A DNA stretch of 64,000 nucleotides from Arion vulgaris (GCA_020796225.1 CM036754.1:66084000-66147999), one strand, 5' to 3'; positions 51,945 to 62,421 are shown, counted from the stretch's first letter. Made by a program: numbers and translations. The notes: a model not told the origin generated them from the sequence alone.

Positions 51945-53110
51945 GCATGGCAGCCTTGCTCTGTTTGCACAGTTCAGGCCGTAAGGGAAATAGATTAGGA
52001 ACTTTTCTGGGCCTTTGCGCTGGCTACACAGTTCAGACAGCAGGGTTATTAGTTAGTTAGTTAGTCTTTCCTCTTGGGCCTGTGGGCGGCACATAGGGCA
52101 GAGGTCATAGCTCTCCATGTCTCGCGGTTCGTTGCTATCTGTTTTAGGTCTTTAATGTTTACTAGGCCCATCGTTGAGCCTTCTCTGGTGATGGTTCTAC
52201 GCAGAGTCTCTCTTGGTCTTCCTCGTTTTCTTTTTCCTCTGGTGTCCATATGAGGGATTGGTAAGGAGTCTTCTCTCATCCATTCTAAGTGTGTGGCCGA
52301 TGTAGTTCCAGCGGCGCTTTCTTATAAAATTTGATACATTTTCTTGCTTGGTCTCTTGTCTTATTTGTGTATTAGGTCTGAAATCTGACCATTTGAGGTT
52401 CAGTATTCTTCTAAGACATTTATTCTCAAAGTTATCTAATTTTCTTTCTAGAGCTTTTGTTGCTTTCAAACTCTCGCATCCATAAGTTAATACTGGAATC
52501 ACACAAGAGTTAAAGATCTTTAATTTTAAGTGCTTGCTGAGTGAATTGGACTTCCATATATTTGACAATTTGTTAAAAGCACTTGATGCCAATGCGATTC
52601 TGCGTGGAATTTCTGGCGCTGTATCCCCCGTAGATGACATAATACTCCCTAGGTATGTAAAACTTTTGACTTTTTCAAGAGTGTAGTTTTTAGTTGAATA
52701 TTTTCTGGACTGCTGGTAAGGTCAACAATTTTTGTTTTTGTGGTGTTTATTTGGAGACCAATTTGTCCTGAGATATTTTGGAGAAGGTTTGTTTTCATTT
52801 GAATATCTTGATGTGATGAACTCAAAAGGGCTATATCGTCGGCAAAATCAAGGTCTTCTAAAATTTTATCAACCCACTTGATGCCCATATTTGCGTTATT
52901 GGAGGGTTATTAGATTCAGGTAATTTTCTGGACCTTTGCTCCGGCTGCACAGCTCAGATCGTAGGGAAAGTAGACCTGGCAATTTTCTGGACCATTGCTC
53001 CGGCTGCACAATTCATACCGTGGGGAAATTTGATAGGACAATTTTCTTGACCACTGCGCTGACTACCCATTTCAGACCGTATTGCAAACAGATCTGGCAA
53101 TTTTCTAGAC
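51945..53110. repeat. Minisatellite of about 55-65-bp units, interrupted by a LINE
   Basis: Units of the type TTTTCTGGACCTTTGCTCCG then GCTGCACAGCTCAGACCGTA and GGGAAA occur at 51945-52041 and again at 52915-53110, about six in all. The LINE at 52053-52902 splits the row. Confidence 0.85.
52053..52902 (-). mobile_element. LINE group e copy 2, 5'-truncated, inserted in a minisatellite
   Basis: Minus strand, from right: MGIKWVDKILEDLDFADDIA with FADD catalytic box, LQNISGQIGLQINTTKTKIV, a frame break near 52645-52680, then IALASSAFNKLSNIWKSNSL, SCVIPVLTYGCESLKATKAL, CLRRILNLKWSDFRPNTQIR, RRWNYIGHTLRMDERRLLTN, with a second break near 52230. The tail is (TTAG)n in plus orientation. Flanking perfect 11-bp duplication AGGGTTATTAG (52042-52052, 52903-52913). 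Confidence 0.94.
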
Positions 53111-53214
53111 TGAAATGATTAGAGTACTGCTTGTGATTCAAGCTTTGGTGTTCCAACAGTTTCTCAGCTGCCATCTTGATTGTCTGGATTTCTGCATCAT
53201 AATTATGTCTGGTA

Positions 53215-53448
53215 GTCTCTGTGGCTAAGTCTTAGCCTTGCATTCTGAAGGTTGCGGGTCCGAATCTGGACCGGGCTGTTCTGTTCACGAGTGCACCCCC
53301 ACCCCGAGACATCTAGGATTGTTGCAAGAGTTTGTGCTAGGTGTTATACTCTCTGCAAGTGACATGTCATTTATGCGGAGAGGGACTGAGTCAAATGAGG
53401 ATAAAACCTGGCGCAATGAAGTCAATCCTTCGGTTTTAGAGCCTTTTT
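53215..53448 (+). mobile_element. SINE-A copy 6
   Basis: GTCTCTGTGGCTAAGTCTTA head, GCGGGTCCGAATCTGG B-box region, GGACTGAGTCAAATGAGGAT, GCGCAATGAAGTCAATCCTT. Full length. Confidence 0.9.
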
Positions 53449-53704
53449 AGTTATGACTGACGTATGGATTATTTGTTATTTATTAATGAACTGACGCCAC
53501 AGCGCTCCGGACAGATACCCATAGGTGCTCAATCTTCCCCAACATACGTAGAAGGGTATGCATACTGATAGTTCTTCTATACGCATATTTTCTTGCTTGA
53601 TCTGCTGAAGAGCCAGACGACAGTGCACGAACTCCGTAGACGTATAAATAATAACTTGATTTAATAAATAACATGTTATTATGACTTTATAACAGCTATT
53701 TGCA

Positions 53705-54162
53705 ATCATCTTCATATTCGAACGTTCCATATCGACCACATTTGAACCACTTTGTGTGAGCTGAACCTAAGAAAGATTGTACGTTGTGCCAGTTATGCGC
53801 ATATACAAGTAGGCCATCACATCCGATTTCTGCGATGCTTTTTATTTACTAGGTTAGCTTCTCTAGGTCCTTTTTTTTTTTCCGATCCAGAAGCACTTGA
53901 GCTTTTCAGCTCTTCGGCTCGGTGCCATGTACATCGTAACCCTTCGGTTCGGTGCCACGAGCACCGTAAATATGGGGAATCTGTGGCCTTTTCTGCCATC
54001 CCGCGGAATTGAACCCGCCACACAGAGGGATAGTCACCCGTAGTCCAAAGCGCTACGAACACGCTAGGTCCTACATCAGTTGCCTCTTACGACATGCATT
54101 GTAGGTCGCAGCGGTACTATTCTTTGCTTCCAATGCGGGCCCCGGCACCACCCTGGCGGTTT
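53705..54162 (-). mobile_element. SINE-D copy 7, split by SINE-E
   Basis: Left (tail) part 53705-53870, right (head) part 54064-54162. Joined, they give the uninterrupted SINE-D order. The intervening 53871-54063 is SINE-E. Confidence 0.92.
53871..54063 (-). mobile_element. SINE-E copy 2, nested in SINE-D
   Basis: T-run at left, tRNA-like head in complement at right (TAGCGCTTTGGACTACGG; B-box GGGTTCAATTCCGCGG). Flanking duplication CTAGGTCC (53863-53870, 54064-54071), made from SINE-D sequence. Confidence 0.93.
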
Positions 54163-54439
54163 GGAATCATAACAAATGCAAATAATTATGACATCTTTGA
54201 TTTGAAACTACCGGTTACCATAATTATTTATGAAATATTGTGCAGTAACAACGCTACGCCATTTGTGTTGGCGGAAGTGATGTAAAGCACGGTAGACTTG
54301 ATGGCTTTCAACTCAGGAAGTGACGTAATAAACATCTTCATCTGATAGTTTATTTAGGTTTAGGGAGGGTATGTATTTATTCTCCATTCTAAATATAGAT
54401 TTTCAAAATGTCGTGAGCAAATGAAAGAATCGTCTTTCA

Positions 54440-54945
54440 CTCTTGTCTGCTGGGTCATCTCTGAATTCTTTCTTTTCTCTTCCTTAGGTCTCCTGTTTTC
54501 ATCAATCTTTCTATCTCTCTCTCTCTCTCCCTCTCTCTCTCTTCCTATCTATCTCTATCTCCATTTTCCTACCTCATTCTTCCTGTCTTCATCTTTCCCT
54601 CTTTCTTTTCTCCCTGTCCCATTCTTCTTTGTTCTCCTCCCTCACTCTTTTTTACTCTCTCTGTCTTACTCATACTCTCTCCATTTCTTGTGCACTCTCT
54701 CTGTTCTCCCAAACTTTCACTCCTTTGCTCTCCCAGTTTATATCCTACCCCCTACTTATCTCCCTCTCTTCTGTTCCCTTCACACACTTCTCTTCAACTC
54801 TTCTTCACTCTCTCTCTTTCCCTCTTCTTCTTTCGTTCGCCCTCTCTATTCTCGACCTTTTTCACCTCTTCTGCTTTCAATTAGCTCACTCCTTCTCGCT
54901 CGCTGTCCCTCCCTCCTTTGTATTCCCCTCCTCCTCTCATAACCA
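54440..54945. repeat. Long pyrimidine-rich tract (about 500 bp)
   Basis: Almost only C and T on the plus strand with CTCTCT, TTCC and TCTTT motifs. The 173-residue ORF rich in Ser, Leu and Phe through it has no domain and reflects composition. Confidence 0.9.
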
Positions 54946-54949
54946 ACCC

Positions 54950-55580
54950 CCAATACATAGAAATAATATTTGAATGAAAAATCAGAATGGTTTGTCAAAA
55001 CAAAAATATCGGAAAAATATTTCAAACAGAATCTGCATGTAAACACAATAATAAACAAGGAAGGATAGAATCAAGCAAACATCACATGTAAGAACTACAT
55101 ATTTAAAACGCTAACAGCTTCTAATCTTCAATGCAAGATAAACAAAAAACAATGTCGATGGTATCAAAGTCAAACATCTTCATAGATTTAGTAACACACG
55201 ACGGTAAAGCGAGGGCTAACGGATTTCGTGTTTTGAGAGTCAGTTCCAGAATTGGGAGAAACACGCTAGAAATTTGAAGGCATGTGAAATTGAAACATTT
55301 AGTTGAAGTCTTTTTAAACAACCTTGCATATTGTACACCTTCGTTTTACTGTACTTGAAGGTCGAAGCAACATACAGATCTGCCTTTGTTCGTTGATTAT
55401 ATCTGCACTTTTCTATTAGTTTTGCAGACGTATTTTTTGCACTTTTAGCTTTCAGAACAGTATTTGAAAATGTTTAAGATATTTTCTTTGGTTTTTTTAA
55501 AACTCATTTTTACATCTTGTTTCTTAAAGGAAATATTACTTTGTCACTTCACCATTCTTACTTCTTGTACAACTTGCCAA
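54950..55580. other. Unannotated sequence
   Basis: AT-rich, no repeat family or gene recognised. Confidence 0.5.
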
Positions 55581-55597
55581 ATCTTTCTTTTTCAAAT

Positions 55598-55815
55598 TAA
55601 AATTTTTTTTTTTTTACCGATCCAGAAGCACTTGAGCTTTTCAGCTCTTCGGCTCGGTGCCATGGACATCGTAACCCTTCGGTTCGGTGCCACGAACACC
55701 GTAAATCTGGGGAATCTGTTGATTTTCTGCCATCCCGCGGAATTGAATCCGCACACACACAGAGGGATAGTCACCCGTAGTCGAACGCGCTACAAATACG
55801 CTGGGCAGACGGGCA
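55598..55815 (-). mobile_element. SINE-E copy 3
   Basis: T-run at 55601-55615, paired TTCGGCTCGGTGCC / TTCGGTTCGGTGCC blocks, tRNA-like head at right. Perfect 13-bp duplication TTCTTTTTCAAAT (55585-55597, 55816-55828). Confidence 0.94.
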
Positions 55816-55885
55816 TTCTTTTTCAAATAAAGACACCTTTCAAAATATATTCCCGTAACCTTTTTCAGATCTTAGGGTATGAAGT

Positions 55886-56137
55886 TTTGAAGGTTTTAAA
55901 GCCGAAGATTGACTTCATTGCACCGGGTTTTACCCCATATGGCTCGGTCCCTCTCCGCAGAAATGGCAAGCCACCTGCCTAGAGTATTGTACAAAGCACG
56001 AGCTCCGTAGCTCCAGCAACAATCCTAGGGGTCCCTGGAAAAACTGCACTCGTGAACAGAACGGCGCGGTCCGGATTCGAACAAACGACCTTCGACTCAC
56101 AAAGCAAAGGGCTTAACCACTCAGCCACAGAGACCCC
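55886..56137 (-). mobile_element. SINE-A copy 7 (complete)
   Basis: Complement head GGGGGTCTCTGTGGCTGAGT then GGTTAAGCCCTTTGC; B-box-like TTCGAATCCGG; tail at left AATCTTCGGCTTTAAAACC. Perfect 15-bp duplication CTTAGGGTATGAAGT (55871-55885, 56138-56152). This fixes SINE-A's length at about 250 bp. Confidence 0.96.
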
Positions 56138-56289
56138 CTTAGGGTATGAAGTGCATGCTATTTCCCATTTCTATACCCAAGTGTGCAGGATGTAGGAGGG
56201 CCAATTCCTTACCGTTGTCAACTTTCGAAACGTCCATTTTATCAATGAAAGTAACGTCAAATTTGTTAAATTAAATAATCCTCACTTTT

Positions 56290-56985
56290 GTCAAGTAACG
56301 AATTATCGATAGAAGAAAACTAGTTATGCTAGAGATGAAGAATCTACACAGAATACTGAGAGTATCAAAAAGAGACTGGTTTAGACATGACAACATCAGG
56401 AAAAAAGTGGGTACAGCATCAGTACTCAGTACTGAATTTCATTTTTTTTTTAAATATTAAATGGTTCTACCACATAATCAGATTATCAATAGACAATGCA
56501 CCTCAAAGAACAATGTTGCTCCGATATAATGGATACAAAACAAAAGACCGCCATGCAAAAGGTATATCTCAGAAATAACAGAGGCGATGAAAAACATTAT
56601 TTATGAAGCGCACACAAAAACTCGTTCTATAAATCTTTATTATCCTGACGCTGTGAGGTAAAATATGATTAGAGAAAAGGAAAAAAAAGAAGAAAGAGGA
56701 AAAACGTGAGAAAGAGAGAATGTGTAGATGCAAGGATCTTGTGTGTGCCTTGTCTAATGTACTCAGTAAGTTCATTTTCGTTTCTTTGAAGTTGTTATTG
56801 ATGTCATCACTTCATCTTTTGTGTGGTCTTCCTCTTGCTTTGTATTCATTATATTTTTTTAATGTCTCTCTCTCTATCTCTTTCCCCTATCTCCCGCCTG
56901 AAGTAGGTAATTCCAGGGCATTTTTGTCAGGTGCTTCAACCATTTAATCTATTGTTCATTAACGAATTGAATGATTGGCTTTTTC
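56290..56985 (+). mobile_element. Composite repeat P copy 2
   Basis: Group f trace KLVMLEMKNLHRILRVSKRD then HIIRLSIDNAPQRTMLLRYN and GYKTKDRHAKG (plus strand). 56725-56985 repeats 50430-50665 (complement coding KRGRP-like). Differences from copy 1 are small. Confidence 0.78.
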
Positions 56986-57077
56986 AAGTATTTTTAAATT
57001 AGTCCCATCTCACATTATTTACTTCTTCCTCTTCGCTCCTCGTGAAGCATAGGGCCTCAACAGTTATTCTTAATTCG

Positions 57078-57467
57078 CCCAAGTGTTGTCAGGGATCGCA
57101 AGTGGAGCAAAGAATAGTAGCACCGCGACCTACAAGGCATGTTGTAAGGGGCGACTGAGGTAAGGGTCTAGGGAACTGAAAAAAATGAAAATCGTGGCAT
57201 ATCCCAAAGGACGTAGCCATCAACCACAGTAAACAAGTCGTTGATTTTCTAGGCACCACTTATACGTTCAGTAGTTTGCCATTGCTTTCTGAACGGGTTG
57301 CCATTGCTTTCTAGGGAACTACCCTAGTAAATAAAAAAGCTTCACAGAAATCGGATGTGCTTGCTAACTTGTTGACACAACGTACACCCGCTCTTAGGCT
57401 CAGATTGCATAGAGATCACAAAGAGTGGTTTAACAAGGGGTGGATATGAAGCGTTCAAAGAAGAAGT
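57078..57467 (+). mobile_element. SINE-D copy 8, split by a SINE-B fragment
   Basis: Head and core 57078-57177, remainder from 57310 to the tail GCGTTCAAAGAAGAAG. Joined, they match the family. Confidence 0.9.
57178..57309 (-). mobile_element. SINE-B copy 4 (3' half), nested in SINE-D
   Basis: Perfect 11-bp duplication TCTAGGGAACT (57167-57177, 57310-57320). Carries ATCGTGGCATATCCCAAAGG and TTTGCCATTGCTTTCTGAAC of SINE-B but no tRNA head, so 5'-truncated on insertion. Confidence 0.9.
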
Positions 57468-57474
57468 TCTTCAT

Positions 57475-58070
57475 TTTTCCTGGTCTTTGGTTGCTTTCAT
57501 GTCCTCCCAGGATAGTCCAGCATGCCTCAGTTCCTCAAGAAGACCCACCTCATATTGTTTCAGTTCATATATTCTGTGCTAGTATACCTTTTTAGGAAAG
57601 CCTAGACACCACACACACACATTTATAAAGACAGATCGAGGAAACATTTATTTACAGTAACTTTCCTCTGATGTTTAAATGTTTACAAATTTTTTAATTG
57701 AAATGTCGTTGACAAGGGACACAAGTCCAACTAATATTCTCCGACAAACATGGTTCAGAGTTATCCCAGTTATTTGTCACGTGTCCTTTGTCACCAACTG
57801 TCTCACAATATGGTAGCATGGTGTGATATTGAAAATAGTTTATGTGTAATCATCCCCCCACTATTTTTAGAAAGATCAACATAATAATGGAAGGGGGGAA
57901 AGGGAAGGGTGTTTGCTGTGCTGTCACCCTCTCCACTACCCCATCCTCCGCATGAATGTCCTAAACCTGTTGTATTTCAAAATTTTAAAATGAAAGTCCT
58001 CTCCAAAAATGAAGCTCTGGTTTACTTAGTTGTCATGGTAACATTCAAAGGAGATATAAAGACAAACATG
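57475..58070. other. Unannotated sequence
   Basis: No family recognised. A short CA run lies at about 57609-57622. Confidence 0.5.
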
Positions 58071-58669
58071 CTTTATTATCTGTACAACTAATAAACAATA
58101 TTATCTGTACAACTAATAAACAATATTATCTGTACAACTAATAAACTTTTCTGTCCTACAACATACAATATTACCTGTCAACATAATAAACAATATATGT
58201 ACAACAAATAAACAATATTATCTGTACAACAAATAAACAACATTACCTGTACAGCAAATAAACAATATTACCGGTACTACTTATACACAATATTACATGT
58301 ATAACAAATAAACAATATTATCTGTACAACTAATAAACAATATTATCTGTACAACAAAAAAACAATATTATCTGTACAACAAATAAACATTATTTTTGTA
58401 CAACTAAAAACAATATTACCTGTACAACAAATAAACAATATTACTGTACAACAATAAACAAAAATTACCTGTACAACAAATAAACATTATTACCTGTACA
58501 ACAAATAAACAATATTACCTGTACAACAAATAAACAAATTACCTGTAACAAATAAACAATATTACATACCTAATAACAGTATTACCTGTGCTATTTGTAC
58601 ACAATATACTGTTATTTGTACACAGTATTACCTGTGCTATTTGTACACAATATTACCTGTTCAACTTCA

Positions 58670-58838
58670 CCTTTCAACTCCTAACGAAGCACAAGTCTTC
58701 AACAAACTTCTTCCAGCTCTTTCTCTCTCCTGCCATCCCTTTCAATTCTTTCCATGTTTTACCTATCCTTTTCATATCAGTGTCCAGTTCTCTTCTCCAG
58801 GTATGTCTAGGTCTTCCCCTACTCCTCAACTATTTCCC
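58670..58838 (-). mobile_element. LINE C-terminal fragment inside the minisatellite
   Basis: The minus strand reads RSRGRPRHTWRRELDTDMKR, IGKTWKELKGMAGERKSW, KKFVEDLCFVR: an unbroken ORF2 ending. Array-derived CAATATTACC lies on both sides. Confidence 0.85.
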
Positions 58839-58850
58839 AACAATATTACC

Positions 58851-59014
58851 CAGTGGCGGCTCGTGATCATTTTTGTCGGTGGGGCCAGACATTTTTTTCC
58901 AGATAAATCGTGGTTTTGGGTTGCTATATTTTAATTTAGATAATAATAAATACACGTTATATATTATTTTTGGTGGGCCCGGCCCCACTGGCCCTTAATG
59001 ACGAGCCGCCACTG
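58851..59014. mobile_element. 164-bp MITE, copy 3
   Basis: Same ends and exact length as the 46.1-kb copy. Perfect 8-bp duplication ATATTACC (58843-58850, 59015-59022) taken from a minisatellite unit. Confidence 0.96.
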
Positions 59015-59035
59015 ATATTACCTGTGCAACTAATA

Positions 59036-59500
59036 TGAAAACCATCCCTTATGAGAAGCTTCACTTTAATCTCACACAAAGAAAAAAATGATGTATGGCA
59101 TTATAATTTTAACTGAAACCTCATCAAGGAGATTATTTTGTACTTGTTTCTTGGTTGTATTGTGAACACGCCCTACTGTAACCAAAAATAGATTACAATT
59201 TTTATGCTGAACAAGATTTGGAACAGTGTAAGTCTCCTTTAAAAACAACCAGGCAGGGCAGCAAGGTAGAAGAATTGAAACATTTAGAAATATGAAAGTA
59301 TAGAAGACTTGAGTGCATTTCTCTAGGAAAACCCATAGAAAAATAAAACAAAAAAAGAGGCAGTGAATCATTTATAAAAGAAAAAATTGTTTAAAAATAG
59401 ATAACAAAAATAGTCTACTCAAATATCGTGACAAAAAAATGGTTACGAAAGAGTTAATTTGAAAAGCAAGCTAAATGGAAAGAATGATTGATTAATTGAT
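59036..59500. other. Unannotated sequence
   Basis: A-rich, no family recognised. Confidence 0.5.
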
Positions 59501-59510
59501 AGATAGGAAC

Positions 59511-59930
59511 ATCATCATTGCACTTCGGTGAGTAATCATGCGTGCTCCGATCTTTCTTACACAGGAATATCTCAGCAGCAGTGCACGAACTCCGTAGCAC
59601 CGACGAGGGTCCCTGATGTAATTTTGAAGATAATGAAGAAGTTGTAGAGGAATTTTATTTTAAATATTTTTCTAATGAATTTTGCCCAGGCAGTGACTAT
59701 CCAGCCTGCTCTTCTCGATTTTGAACTGCTAAAAGTTCTTTTACGTGCTCAAATTGAACAAGGGACCTACGTTTTATCATCCGTCTCCGATAGGACTAGA
59801 AACTGGATCTCACCTACACTGAGATCAGGGCTCTCTATACAAATCTCCCGATGGCTCCACGAGGGAGCGAATCGAGTAATTTTGGAAAGAGAGGAAATCA
59901 CTTGACCCCCTACGCCACACAGACCCCTAA
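59511..59930 (-). mobile_element. SINE-F copy 3
   Basis: Complement of 31466-31865 and close to 6668-7086: CATTGCACTTCGGTGAGTAA tail at left, TACGCCACACAGACCCC head complement at right. Confidence 0.85.
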
Positions 59931-60039
59931 CGGAAATACGGATAGATAGGTAAATGAACGTTGTAAGTTAGAGGGAAACAGAAGACAAACATCAGTCTGC
60001 GATAGTGGCTACTTAGTAACTGGAAGTAAACTAGTAAAA

Positions 60040-60300
60040 TTGACTGATTGATTGACTGATTGATTGACTGATTGACTGATTGATTGATTGATTGACTGAT
60101 TGATTGACTGATTGATTGGCTGATTGATTGATTGACTGATTGATTGACTGATTGATTGATTGATTGACTGATTGATTGATTGATTGACTGATTGATTGAC
60201 TGATTGATTGATTGATTGATTGATGATTGATTGATTGATTGATTGATTGACTGATTGATTGATTGATTGACTGATTGATTGACTGATTGATTGATTGATG
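60040..60300. repeat. TGAT/TGAC tetranucleotide microsatellite
   Basis: About 65 units of ATTG/ACTG. Open in several minus-strand frames because 4-bp repeats without stops read as Ile-Asn-Gln-Ser in every frame. Confidence 0.97.
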
Positions 60301-60352
60301 GAGATGACGACACACGTAAAACAAAGTAATGAAATTTTACAAAGTAAAACTT

Positions 60353-60604
60353 TATTTCTTCTTTTTCTTCTTTGCGTTCGTTCTTTACGACCAATTTTAA
60401 TCACTCTTTGTGATATGTTTGATCTTTGCCAAGAACTGTATACGTTGCAATTGATTTGGTAGGTCCCTAAACGCATAAACTTCTACGTTTAGGACATTGC
60501 ATCGATTTCAGCCAAACCTTCCTATTCGCCTCTTACGAGATGCGTGGCAGGTAACAGTGGTTCTATTCTTGACACCCCAAATTTGGGCCCTAACCACTGG
60601 CGGA
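60353..60604 (-). mobile_element. SINE-C copy 5
   Basis: TTCTTCTTTGCGTTCGTTC tail at left; CCCCAAATTTGGGCCCTAAC head complement at right. A short AAAACTT duplication flanks it. Confidence 0.87.
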
Positions 60605-61190
60605 AAACTTCAATAAAACTCCACAAGCAAACAGTTCACTAAGTACAACTCCACAATAAACTTCACACTAGAAGTCACGAACTTCCACTAAGTCAAACTT
60701 CACTAAGTCCCTAAGAACTCACAAAGTAAAACTCCACAAGTAAAACTCACTACTAAACTCAAAATAACTCCACAGAAGCTACAAAACTCCACAATAAAAC
60801 TCACTAAGTAAAACTCACTAAGTAAAACTCCCTAGTAAACTCACTAAGAAACTCACAAAGTAAAACTCCACTAAGTAAAACTCCACTAAGTAAAACTCAC
60901 AAAAACTTTACAAAGTAAAACTCCACTAAGTAAAACTCACTAAGTAAAACTCTCACTAAGTAAAACTCACTAAGTAAAACTTACAAAGTAAAACTCACAC
61001 TAAAGTAAACTACAAGTACTCCACTGAAAACTACAGAACTCAAAGTAACTCCACTAAGTAAAACTCCACAAAGTAAACTCTAAGTAAACTCCAAGTAACT
61101 CACAAAGTAAAATTCCACTAAGTAAAACTCACAAAGTAAAACTCCACTAAGTAAAACTCACAAGTAAAACTTCACCAAGTAAAACTTTAC
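60603..61190. repeat. Degenerate satellite of about 11 and 20 bp, AAGTAAAACTC type
   Basis: CACAAAGTAAAACTCCACTA and CACTAAGTAAAACTC units with many indels over nearly 600 bp. Confidence 0.92.
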
Positions 61191-61270
61191 AAAGGCGTCG
61201 TACTTGCTTGCAAATTAAATTAACAATATTAAAACAAAACTCATAGAAAAATGTTCCTATTTCCAGAATT

Positions 61271-61362
61271 ACACCTGGAACATTTTCATGTGCTGCCGAG
61301 TTTGTGCTCTGCCGCTGAGATCTTCATGTGGGAGTAAGAGTTCGGAGTACACATGGTTATTT
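61271..61362 (+). mobile_element. SINE-F tail-side fragment
   Basis: GTGCTGCCGAGTTTGTGCTC, TGCCGCTGAGATCTT and GAGTACACATGGTTATT match 31770-31850. Confidence 0.75.
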
Positions 61363-61370
61363 ACAGACTG

Positions 61371-61855
61371 TTCAATCAATCAACGAATCAACCATTCAAT
61401 CAAAAAATCAACCAATAAATCAACAAATGAATCAATAAAGAAATGAATCAATCAGCAAATGAATCAATCAAGAAATGAATCAATCAAGAAATGAATCAAT
61501 CAACAAATGAATGAATCAACAAACCAACCAATCAACAAATCAATAAATCAACAATCAATCAATCAACAAATCAATCAATCAACAAATGAACCAATCAACA
61601 AATGAATCAATCAACAAATCAATCAATCAACAATCAATCAATCAACAAACCAACCAATCAACAAATCATTCAATCAACAAATCAATCAATCAATCAATCA
61701 ACAATCAATCAATCAACAAACCAAACAATCAACAAATCATTCAATCAACAAATCAATCAATCAATAAATCAACAAATCAATAAATCAACAACCAATCAAT
61801 CAACAAATCAATCAATCAACAATTCAATCAACCAACAAATCATTCAATCAACAAA
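61371..61855. repeat. AATC-based microsatellite with 12- and 16-bp higher order
   Basis: Mixed AATCAATCAACA and AAATGAATCAATC units. NQSTNQSIN-type ORFs are artefacts. Confidence 0.96.
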
Positions 61856-62118
61856 CGGTAAAGCAACCTTTAAGTCACAAAGAAAATTCCAGAAATAGAA
61901 ATGAAATATCTGGAGAAGCAATTCACATTTGACAAAATGATGTCAATATAAACATTCACAAGAAGATGTATCTGTTCAAAGTGTATGCATACATTCTTTC
62001 TCTCTCTCTCTTCAGTGATCTAACATTGTTCCCGTCTTGCCCTTCTCTTCAATGTCATGAAGGGGTGTTACCTTCTGCAACCATATATAGATATATATAT
62101 ATATAGGAACGCATTTAT

Positions 62119-62365
62119 GTTGCCAAGGCTTATGGAGGGAGCAAAGAATAGTAACACTGCACCTACAAGGCATGTCGTAAGAGGCGACTGAGGTAGGGAC
62201 CTAGGAAGCTACCCTAGTAAATAACAAACGTCACAGAAATCGGATGTGCTGGCCTACTTGTAAGCGGATAACTGACACAACGTACGATCGCTCTTAGGCT
62301 TAGATCACATACAAATCACAAAGAGTGGTGAACAAGTGGTCGATATGGAGCGTTAGAAGAAGAAG
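62119..62365 (+). mobile_element. SINE-D copy 9
   Basis: Head TGTTGCCAAGGCTTATGGAG, core GTCGTAAGAGGCGACTGAGG, tail GGAGCGTTAGAAGAAGAAG. GATATAT sequence lies on both sides. One of the closest to consensus. Confidence 0.92.
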
Positions 62366-62421
62366 ATATATCTACTATATATAATATTTGGTGGAGAAGA
62401 GTACAAGGCAGACCATTCTCT

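Larger units (their letters stand above)
58072..59035. repeat. Large minisatellite, about 28-bp unit, about 20 copies, with two insertions
   Basis: AACAATATTATCTGTACAAC then AAATAAAC. Array from 58072 to about 58670, broken by a LINE fragment and a MITE; a last unit (ATATTACCTGTGCAACTAAT) follows the MITE at 59015. Confidence 0.93.

Noticed and set aside
54421..54973. 173- and 114-residue ORFs rich in Ser, Leu and Phe
   Set aside because: They lie in a pyrimidine tract. Composition alone explains the open frames.
59927..60476. Two 155-residue ORFs rich in Asn-Gln-Ser-Ile on the minus strand
   Set aside because: They read through a stop-free tetranucleotide repeat that is open in several frames. 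There is no gene structure.
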